Assembly: GCA_903854075.1 (NCBI GenBank)
Contig: CAINVI010000301.1
Coordinates: forward strand, 1 to 5,500
Length of the DNA stretch: 5,500 bases
Direction: 5' to 3'
From: Candidatus Pollutiaquabacter sp.
Lineage (GTDB): Bacteria; Bacteroidota; Bacteroidia; AKYH767-A; 2013-40CM-41-45
Position 1 is the stretch's first letter. The number at the start of each line of letters is the position of its first letter. Made by a program: the position numbers and the translations under genes. The notes under the pieces were generated by a model. The model was not told where the DNA came from, made no database searches, and worked only from the letters and a program-made list of their open reading frames with translations. This document shows, in pieces, positions 1 through 5,500 of this stretch.

Positions 1-1581
1 ATTCTTCGTACGAAGCGCATGCCAGGTCATATAAGCAAAGCAGAGCAGCGGTAGGATGTAGGAAAAATGAGTAAAGGTCATTCCCATTATTCCGGATGTA
101 TTTGTTTTGTCGAGATCGCAGATGACTCCTTGCGCCGGCGGAATAATAGCGCCGCCAAGTATCATCATAATTAAGAACGAAGATCCTTGGCTCGTGTACT
201 TGCCGAGGCCGGTCACTGCCAGTGCGAAAATACACGGCCACATTACAGAACAACAAAGTCCGCCACTGATAAACGCATAAGTACTTACTGTTCCAGTGGT
301 CATCATACCCACCAGCATTGCAGCGGTGCCAAGACCGGCAACCGTCATCAGCATTTTAGCAGGACGCTCATTCGCGTAGAAGAAAGCAGCAATCAGGAAG
401 GCGACACTGATTACATAGACAAACAGGTTTTCTACATCGTTGCCACGCAGATGATTCACGCCAAGAATAACGCCAAAAGCAATCAGCGGAACAATTACTG
501 TCAGCAGTCGCTTGGTGGAAGTCGACAGGTTGAAAGCAGATACCGCACCGGTCCAACGGCCGATCATCAAACTTCCCCAATACAGAGAAATGAACTGTGA
601 AATGAATTTTTCATCCAGTCCGCCAAACTTAGGCTGCTTAAGTAACGCTCCCATGTTACTTTGAATAGTTACTTCCATACCTACGTAAACGAAGATGGCA
701 ATCATGCCAAGAACCAGTTGCGGATATTGCATAGCGCCCCATCCTTGACGGTTTTTCCCGGAAGCGTTCATTGCGTAATACAACAGACCCAGAATAACCA
801 CCAGTGCGCCGAATACCAGGTAAACACGGTTTTCCTCTCCCAGTAGATCGTTAAAGAACAGCAATAAAATAGTTGGGATGGAAATAAGGAACAGGGTCAT
901 GGTTGCTTTGTCGCTTTTCTCCATATGTTCTTCTTGTTGAATCGTAGGAAGATTTTTGTTGAAGAGGAAGAACAAGGCGACGAACAGGAATAGTCCGGCC
1001 AGTAGGTAGTATAACGTCTGGATGGACTGAATGGTAGCCGATCCGCCATTAGCCAGGTCGCCAAATAGAATATAGCTTACCGCAAGTGGCCCCAGCAAGG
1101 TGCCCAGCGAATTAACACCGCCTGCGAGATTCAATCGGTGCGCTCCGGTTGCAGGATTGCCAAGCGCTATGGCAAACGGCTGTGCGGCAGTTTGCTGGAG
1201 CGAAAAGCCCAGCGCGATCAGAAAGAAGGAGCCGAGTACCATCGCGAACGTTGCACCGGATAGCGATGACACATACGCCAACGCCAGTGCGCCGGTAACC
1301 GACATTAACAAGCCGAAGATAATTCCATTTTTGTACCCTATCCGGTTTAGTATGTCGAGTCCGGAGAAGGAGGAAGTTAGATACAGCAAGAGGGATCCGA
1401 AGAAGTAAGCCCCGTAAAACGAGGTGTCAATCAATTGCGATTGGAACTGATTCAGGTTGAAATGCGTTTTACAAAAGGGGATGAAAATGCCGTTAGAGGC
1501 AGCGACGAATCCCCAGAAAAAGAAGACCGTCACCAAGGTAGGCAGTGCGCTCTTGCTGTACGACGTAGTGGTTGAACTCAT
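1..1581 (-). CDS. FucP-like major facilitator superfamily sugar permease (3' end outside window)
   Basis: Inner-membrane transporter of the FucP/sugar MFS group. The frame is open for 527 codons from the ATG at 1581 to base 1 with no stop. Family marks seen: TM1 'FFFWGFVAASNGIFIP' (residues 21-35), 'QQTAAQPF' (129-136), 'RLNLAGGVNSLGTLLGP' (149-165), 'SVMWPCIFAL' (445-454) and 'GSSFLIMMILGGAIIPP' (466-482), in the order and wording of FucP helices 1, 4, 5, 10 and 11. The last hydrophobic segment (about 503-520) is followed by charged residues, so the true C-terminus is probably near. Two oddities: FucP has about 438 residues and 12 helices, while here extra hydrophobic stretches lie near 226-270 and 358-401; and the FucP acidic residues Asp46 and Glu135 appear as Gly31 and Gln130. 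The chosen start gives a short polar N-terminus before TM1; no good Shine-Dalgarno precedes it, as is common in Bacteroidota. It lies 40 bases after the haloperoxidase gene, so co-transcription is likely. Substrate unknown; fucose, glucose/galactose or another sugar are guesses from the family. Confidence 0.9.
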   Translation of the reverse strand, partial: MSSTTTSYSKSALPTLVTVFFFWGFVAASNGIFIPFCKTHFNLNQFQSQLIDTSFYGAYFFGSLLLYLTSSFSGLDILNRIGYKNGIIFGLLMSVTGALALAYVSSLSGATFAMVLGSFFLIALGFSLQQTAAQPFAIALGNPATGAHRLNLAGGVNSLGTLLGPLAVSYILFGDLANGGSATIQSIQTLYYLLAGLFLFVALFFLFNKNLPTIQQEEHMEKSDKATMTLFLISIPTILLLFFNDLLGEENRVYLVFGALVVILGLLYYAMNASGKNRQGWGAMQYPQLVLGMIAIFVYVGMEVTIQSNMGALLKQPKFGGLDEKFISQFISLYWGSLMIGRWTGAVSAFNLSTSTKRLLTVIVPLIAFGVILGVNHLRGNDVENLFVYVISVAFLIAAFFYANERPAKMLMTVAGLGTAAMLVGMMTTGTVSTYAFISGGLCCSVMWPCIFALAVTGLGKYTSQGSSFLIMMILGGAIIPPAQGVICDLDKTNTSGIMGMTFTHFSYILPLLCFAYMTWHALRTKN

Positions 1582-1621
1582 GGTGGTATGGTTTGTGATT
1601 GATGAGGTTAAAGTACGTATA
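1582..1621. other. Short intergenic gap, haloperoxidase to permease
   Basis: The 40 bases between the haloperoxidase TGA and the permease ATG hold no inverted repeat followed by a T-run, so no intrinsic terminator is visible. On the minus strand 'TACTTTAA' loosely resembles the Bacteroidota -7 element (TAnnTTTG), but the final G and a convincing -33 TTTG are absent, so I do not call a promoter. The sequence before the ATG ('CATACCACC') is not a Shine-Dalgarno. The simplest reading is a spacer inside one transcription unit. Confidence 0.6.
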
Positions 1622-2962
1622 TCATTTCGGAATTACACGCGTCCGTATTCGTTGAAGGATGAAAGTTCCTAACCGCCGTCCCTGTTCTTTACTTACTTCC
1701 AGCGTGGGCTGAAAATGGATGCCGCCGTAGAACCGGCTGATGGAGGCCTGATCGGCGGCTTCATTGAAAGAGCTGAAAGTGCGCGTGGGTAAATCGTTCA
1801 TTACCTCCAGCGTGTCTGTAAACGAATAGTTTTCGCCGAAGAGGCCGGTTAAAACGGTGGCTGCAGCACCGGAAATCACACTGTGACCGCTGGTGTATTC
1901 CGGAAATGGTGGTGTCTGAATAAACGGTTTCCAATTTTCGTCGATCAGTCTATTGATGGCGGTCACCGGCCGGATATATTCGGATCGGTATTTCTCGTCC
2001 CAACAGGCTATGAAGCCGTCAAATATCGCCAGACTGACTAAAGTGAACGCTTCCGCACTCTCTTTTAGCGAAGCGCCGGATTGCAGTAATGCCGTTGCAG
2101 TGATGCCGATCCAATGTCCGCCGGGCGTAACTTTCTTGATCGCAAACGAAAAATGTCCCTGGTGTTGCGTCGCAAATGGATTGTCGTCCCAGTAGCGAGC
2201 TGTCTCGTATTCAGCGCCGGTAAGTTGTGTAGTTCTGTACACTTCCTTTAGCGCAGCCATGAAAGGCGATCCTGTTGCAGTGTCATAAGGAATGGGCCGT
2301 TCCGGCATGAATTGGGCTGCTGAATCCATGACGAGTGGACGTATTCTGTTCCAATAGGGTTCCAGTCCTTCCATGTAATCCGGTGGTGTTGGCAACCATT
2401 TTCCTATTGTGCCCTTATACCGGTAGCGCGGATAGGTTCTTGTTTTTATGTAATTATCTTTTTTGGCCCAGCGCACAATCGCTCCGGATAACGCATTTCC
2501 ATAGGCGATGGAATTTTGAAGCGTGGATGCTGAGACTCCACCGTTTCGAAGTTTTTCTTCTGTTTGTTTCCACGCTTCCTCCATGTCAGCTTCACTGAAT
2601 ACGAGTGCTTTTCCGGTCGCATAAAAAGCGCGGATACCGGCAATGTTGAAGTCGTAATCGGTGCCAACGACAGGTTCGGGTAAGGAATCAAGTCCTTTTA
2701 CTTGTCCGATCAACGTTTGCAGTTCAGGGTGTGCCCTTCGGATTCCCTCATAAGCGGCTATATTGGCGTACACATAGATTCTGGATGCAATCGGAGGCGG
2801 GAAGATGTCGTGGAGTATAATAGCCGTCAGGTCACCGTTGGCAGTGATCAGCCACTGACTCGAGTTGACGAATTTATTTTCTTTAGCAGCGACGCCGACA
2901 TTGGTGCCCATTGCGTAAATGAAAACTATCGTCTGCAAGAATGTTGTGAAAAATCTGTTCAT
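1622..2962 (-). CDS. Secreted vanadium-dependent haloperoxidase (PAP2 / acid phosphatase fold)
   Basis: Predicted to oxidise a halide with hydrogen peroxide to hypohalous acid, using a vanadate cofactor that stays pentavalent; the fold is the all-helical PAP2/haloperoxidase fold. The complete 446-residue protein carries the whole vanadate site: Lys324-x6-Arg331-Pro, Ser358-Gly359-His360 (His360 is the expected acid-base histidine), and Ser409-Arg410-x5-His416. Trp321 and Phe353 match in spacing the Trp350 and Phe397 of the Curvularia chloroperoxidase, where algal bromoperoxidases have His at the latter. Other family wording is 'YWDDNPF' (257-263), 'TPGGHWIGI' (279-287) and 'RPVTAINRL' (331-339). 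Residues 1-26 look like a Sec signal peptide: Arg3, a hydrophobic core, and 'VGVAA' before Lys27; there is no lipobox Cys. The ATG at 2962 is chosen because it begins this signal and overlaps the upstream stop (ATGA). Length fits the bacterial family. Bacterial relatives from Zobellia are, from memory, iodide-specific, so iodoperoxidase is the leading guess. A plain PAP2 phosphatase is less likely given the full site and length, though the folds are related. Confidence 0.95.
   Translation of the reverse strand: MNRFFTTFLQTIVFIYAMGTNVGVAAKENKFVNSSQWLITANGDLTAIILHDIFPPPIASRIYVYANIAAYEGIRRAHPELQTLIGQVKGLDSLPEPVVGTDYDFNIAGIRAFYATGKALVFSEADMEEAWKQTEEKLRNGGVSASTLQNSIAYGNALSGAIVRWAKKDNYIKTRTYPRYRYKGTIGKWLPTPPDYMEGLEPYWNRIRPLVMDSAAQFMPERPIPYDTATGSPFMAALKEVYRTTQLTGAEYETARYWDDNPFATQHQGHFSFAIKKVTPGGHWIGITATALLQSGASLKESAEAFTLVSLAIFDGFIACWDEKYRSEYIRPVTAINRLIDENWKPFIQTPPFPEYTSGHSVISGAAATVLTGLFGENYSFTDTLEVMNDLPTRTFSSFNEAADQASISRFYGGIHFQPTLEVSKEQGRRLGTFILQRIRTRVIPK
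2959..2962 (-). promoter_or_regulatory. ATGA stop/start overlap, likely translational coupling
   Basis: On the minus strand the FG-GAP gene ends in TGA within 'GGAAAATGAAC', and the haloperoxidase ATG shares ATG/TGA by four bases. The only Shine-Dalgarno-like element is the weak GGAAA directly before it, so translation of the haloperoxidase probably depends on ribosomes finishing the upstream gene. The overlap is seen directly; coupling is inferred. Confidence 0.8.
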
Positions 2963-5500
2963 TTTCCAAATAGGTAGGTGATGGGTTTTTCATTATTCAT
3001 TCCGGCGATGATTATTTTTTTACCATTCGCCAATTCAACGATTTGTAAATCGCGACATTCACCGCGCAGCAACAAGCCGCTTTCCACTGCCGGCACATCG
3101 ATGAATCCACCGTGGCCATCCCCTTGTAGAAAATTGCCAAAGGAAGCATCGTTCCGGCCCATTTCGGCGCGCAACCCAAAATTATTTCCTGCCATCAGAA
3201 TGTCCAAATGCTTGTCTCCATTGAAGTCCTCGATAAGCAGTGTATTCACCGGCGAAAACTGTACGCTGTTGGCAAACGCGTGCTTGGTGAAGTTACCGCG
3301 TCCGTCGTTTTCGAACCAGCACGTACGGAATTCTGTAGCCGTCAAGGTACGGGCGCCTTGAAGCTGTGATGGAGTGAAGATACTGTCAATCGTTTCATCA
3401 GCGTATTGACGATAGTAAATGTATTTTTTACGCAGTGGTAATAATTGATCCAGTAATTCATCGCGGGAAGCCATCGGATACATACCGTCTTTTATATAAT
3501 AAGTGATGATCGGATCAATCGTTCCATTGCCGTCAAAGTCTTTTACATACATCACGGCCGGGTGCAACGAATCGGCTTTCATTTGTTCGTTATTGCCACG
3601 GTTTCCACCTACCAGATCGATGTCGCCGTCGTGATCAAGATCGGCAGCTGCAACGCAGTTCCACCAGCCCGAACTGTTAGGTATTCCTTCGGAAAGGTGT
3701 TCCTCCAGTTTGTTGCCGTTCTGTATGAAAATTCGTACCGGCATCCATTCTCCGACAAGGATAAGGTCCGGCCGCTGATCTCCGTTCACATCGCTCCAGG
3801 TAGCATCCATAACCATACCGGCCACAGTCAGGGAAGCACACCATTTTTCTGTTACGTCGATAAAATTTCCACGATCATTCATTAACAAGGAAGAGCGGAC
3901 CGGAAGTCCATAGCGGCCTTGTTGTACACATCCGCCAATGAACAGGTCGATGTCGCCGTCACGATCAAAATCGCAGGGAGCAATACAAAGTCCTGCAATG
4001 GAATCAGACGGCAGTCGGTGGGTGGCTTTGGTGAAATTTCCTTTGCCGTCGTTGAGGTAGAGTCGGTCCTGAAGATCAGGACTGCCTACTTCGAATTCAT
4101 TTCCGCCTGAAACTATATACAAGTCAAGATCGCCATCCTTATCGGCATCGAAAAAAGTGCTTTCGCCGTCTTCGTTCATGCTGTCTGCGGCCAGCGCAGG
4201 CTGATCCGTAGTAGCGAATCCGGAACTATGCTGAAGCAACATGGTGTTTTTATAGCCGGCGGCACTTCCGAAAAAAACATCGGTCATTCCGTCATTGTTC
4301 ACGTCGGCACTGCTCATACGAGGGCCAAAGGTAGAGAGCTTGTGGGGTAATAAAAATTCGGTCTTGAAATCGATGTATGTGTTTTCTTCGTGCTGAAAAG
4401 GTAAAGTATCCCCCGGTGTAAATAATTTCGCCTTTTGGCTAACAGGTTTTATTTTTTCTGTCCGTGCATCCGATTGCAGGATGGTTAAGGTTTGATCGGC
4501 GGGTACTTTTTTAATCAGTTGTTTGCGCTGATCCGGCCAGGTAATGATGATGTCATCAACGACAGTGGCATCGTCAATTCCAAATAACAGGGTGGGGTCA
4601 CTGCACGATTGGTATCCGTGTGCTAATTGTACTTCTTGGTATTGTGAGAGATGGCCAACACGAACGGTTACTTTGGTGCCAATGCCGAATGGGTTCGCGC
4701 CTTCTCCGCGGAACTTCAGTCGAAGAAAGTGGTGGTTGGGCCGACCTTCATTCCGATAAATAAATGCCGGTTGGTTGATGTTGTTAACGACAAGATCACG
4801 GTCGCCGTCATTGTCGAGATCCACGGCAACAGCCCCGCCACTCAGTGAGTTTTCGGTGATGCCATTTTCCCGACTGACATCCGTAAAGGTTAGATCGGAA
4901 TTATTCGTGAAAAAATAATTCGGAATGTCGATAGATGGAATCTGGTTCACTAATTCCATCAGGTTGGCTTTTTCTCCCTGACGACGGGCTTTTACTTTGG
5001 CATCCTCGTACGTATATTTTAGGAAGTCCATATTGATGTAGTTCCGGCGATAACCGTTGGTGATATATAAATCCTTCCATCCGTCATTATCAAAATCCAC
5101 GAGTAGTGGTGTCCAACTCCAATCGGTGTTTGAAATATTCGCTAATTGACCTATTTCAGAAAATGTTCCGTTCTGGTTATTTAGCTGTAATGTATTTCGC
5201 ATAACCTGATGATAGTAACCGTAGCGGACTTGCAGCCAGTACTTATCGTAGTTGGCCGGACCGCGCATTTCTTTTTGTCGCGGATTGTCTTCCGGTAACA
5301 TATCGAGCGTGATCAGATCATTCCATCCGTCGTTGTTGAAGTCCGCCATTTCACAGCCCATCGCGAACTGTGAGATATGACCGAGTTGCTGCGTGAGTTG
5401 GTCGGTAAATGTTCCGTCGCCGTTGTTATGGTAGAGGTAATCAGGTTCCGTATAGTCGTTGGCGATATAGATGTCCGGCCAGCCGTCGTTATTAATGTCG
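2959..5500 (-). CDS. FG-GAP/VCBS repeat protein with ASPIC/UnbV domain, CRTAC1-like (5' end outside window)
   Basis: Large, probably exported, calcium-binding beta-propeller-type protein. The frame is open from the window edge (first full codon 5499-5497) to the TGA at 2959: 846 residues, numbered here from that codon. An ATG at 5361 is internal, because the frame upstream already encodes a full repeat ('DINNDGWPDIYIANDY'). Order of parts: FG-GAP calcium loops at 1-9, 53-61, 135-143 and 227-235; an ASPIC/UnbV domain at about 259-340 ('NPFGIGTKVTV', 'GYQSCSDPTLLFGI', 'ITWPD'); seven more loops between 399 and 766; and a C-terminal tail ending 'TYLFGK'. 'MLPEDNPRQKEMRG' and 'TDWSWTPLLVDFDNDGWKDL' are typical of the roughly 1,100-residue Bacteroidota members, so perhaps 250 residues, with the export signal, are missing. 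The family is a binding or scaffold module without known catalysis; ligand unknown. Overlap with the haloperoxidase gene suggests a shared role at the cell surface or in the periplasm. Confidence 0.92.
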   Translation of the reverse strand, partial: DINNDGWPDIYIANDYTEPDYLYHNNGDGTFTDQLTQQLGHISQFAMGCEMADFNNDGWNDLITLDMLPEDNPRQKEMRGPANYDKYWLQVRYGYYHQVMRNTLQLNNQNGTFSEIGQLANISNTDWSWTPLLVDFDNDGWKDLYITNGYRRNYINMDFLKYTYEDAKVKARRQGEKANLMELVNQIPSIDIPNYFFTNNSDLTFTDVSRENGITENSLSGGAVAVDLDNDGDRDLVVNNINQPAFIYRNEGRPNHHFLRLKFRGEGANPFGIGTKVTVRVGHLSQYQEVQLAHGYQSCSDPTLLFGIDDATVVDDIIITWPDQRKQLIKKVPADQTLTILQSDARTEKIKPVSQKAKLFTPGDTLPFQHEENTYIDFKTEFLLPHKLSTFGPRMSSADVNNDGMTDVFFGSAAGYKNTMLLQHSSGFATTDQPALAADSMNEDGESTFFDADKDGDLDLYIVSGGNEFEVGSPDLQDRLYLNDGKGNFTKATHRLPSDSIAGLCIAPCDFDRDGDIDLFIGGCVQQGRYGLPVRSSLLMNDRGNFIDVTEKWCASLTVAGMVMDATWSDVNGDQRPDLILVGEWMPVRIFIQNGNKLEEHLSEGIPNSSGWWNCVAAADLDHDGDIDLVGGNRGNNEQMKADSLHPAVMYVKDFDGNGTIDPIITYYIKDGMYPMASRDELLDQLLPLRKKYIYYRQYADETIDSIFTPSQLQGARTLTATEFRTCWFENDGRGNFTKHAFANSVQFSPVNTLLIEDFNGDKHLDILMAGNNFGLRAEMGRNDASFGNFLQGDGHGGFIDVPAVESGLLLRGECRDLQIVELANGKKIIIAGMNNEKPITYLFGK
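3202..5499 (-). repeat. Protein-level array of eleven FG-GAP calcium loops (DxDxDGxxD type)
   Basis: Eleven nine-residue loops occur in the FG-GAP gene. Residue numbers count from codon 5499: DINNDGWPD 1-9, DFNNDGWND 53-61, DFDNDGWKD 135-143, DLDNDGDRD 227-235, DVNNDGMTD 399-407, DADKDGDLD 451-459, DFDRDGDID 510-518, DVNGDQRPD 570-578, DLDHDGDID 620-628, DFDGNGTID 654-662 and DFNGDKHLD 758-766. Such loops bind one calcium each between propeller strands. The first four precede the ASPIC/UnbV domain and seven follow it. Loops eight and eleven lack the Gly at position six and loop ten has Asn for Asp at position five, so these three may bind calcium weakly or differently. The DNA is only imperfectly repeated, so this is old protein-level repetition. 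Confidence 0.9.
4480..4725 (-). other. ASPIC/UnbV domain inside the FG-GAP protein
   Basis: Residues about 259-340 of the visible protein. The order GIGTKVTV, then Q-x-EV, then GYQSCSDPTLLFGI, then a VDDIIITWPD segment and ADQTLTI matches the ASPIC/UnbV family, known from cartilage acidic protein 1 and its bacterial relatives. It is a small beta domain with no established enzymatic role. Here it separates two sets of FG-GAP repeats, suggesting it links two propellers or is packed against the first. Confidence 0.85.

Noticed and set aside
187..600. Plus-strand 137-codon open frame
   Set aside because: It lies antisense to the permease, its translation is rich in His, Thr and Gln with no recognisable domain, and the opposite strand encodes conserved FucP motifs.
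1582..1621. Possible promoter or terminator between haloperoxidase and permease
   Set aside because: Only a partial -7-like match and a six-base palindrome (TACGTA) are seen; there is no convincing -33 element, hairpin or T-run.
2978..3361. Plus-strand 127-codon open frame, and similar ones at 3562-3885, 2702-2977 and 1953-2195
   Set aside because: All are antisense to strongly supported genes with conserved motifs; the translations match no family I recognise.
3617..3984. Near-identical DNA stretches around 3617-3650 and 3947-3980 ('TCGATGTCGCCGTC...')
   Set aside because: These encode the calcium loops DLDHDGDID and DFDRDGDID on the minus strand; the similarity comes from the protein repeat and not from a DNA element or CRISPR repeat.
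2959..5361. ATG at 5361 as the start of the FG-GAP gene (800 residues)
   Set aside because: The same frame continues upstream to the window edge without a stop and encodes a clear FG-GAP loop at 5499-5473, so this Met is internal.

Overview
The window looks like a piece of a Bacteroidota chromosome, probably Chitinophagaceae, Cytophagales or a relative. The evidence is the gene families: a large FG-GAP/VCBS protein with an ASPIC/UnbV domain whose N-terminal wording is characteristic of Bacteroidota, a secreted bacterial-type vanadium haloperoxidase, and a FucP-type sugar permease of the Bacteroidota subgroup. Weak or absent Shine-Dalgarno sequences agree with this. One line counted by eye gave about 48% GC. 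No rRNA, tRNA, mobile element or CRISPR array is visible.

Layout: everything real is on the minus strand and the coding density is almost complete. In transcription order (right to left): (1) 5500-2959, the C-terminal 846 residues of a large calcium-binding beta-propeller-type protein (FG-GAP repeats, ASPIC/UnbV domain, more FG-GAP repeats), whose start lies beyond base 5500; (2) 2962-1622, a complete 446-residue exported vanadium-dependent haloperoxidase, whose ATG overlaps the stop of gene 1 in an ATGA; (3) a 40-base gap at 1621-1582 with no terminator; (4) 1581-1, 527 codons of a FucP-family major facilitator permease that leaves the window at base 1 without a stop, probably close to its natural end.

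The overlap and the short gap suggest one transcription unit. The firmest functional call is the haloperoxidase: all vanadate-binding residues and the catalytic histidine are present with the expected local spacing, and a signal peptide places it in the periplasm or outside. The FG-GAP protein is likely surface or periplasmic, and the tight coupling suggests it works with the haloperoxidase; how is not known. The permease may take up a sugar or related small molecule, but it lacks both acidic residues thought to serve proton coupling in E. coli FucP, so substrate and energy coupling are open. The points most worth a second look are the FG-GAP/haloperoxidase coupling, the halide specificity of the enzyme, and the altered permease.
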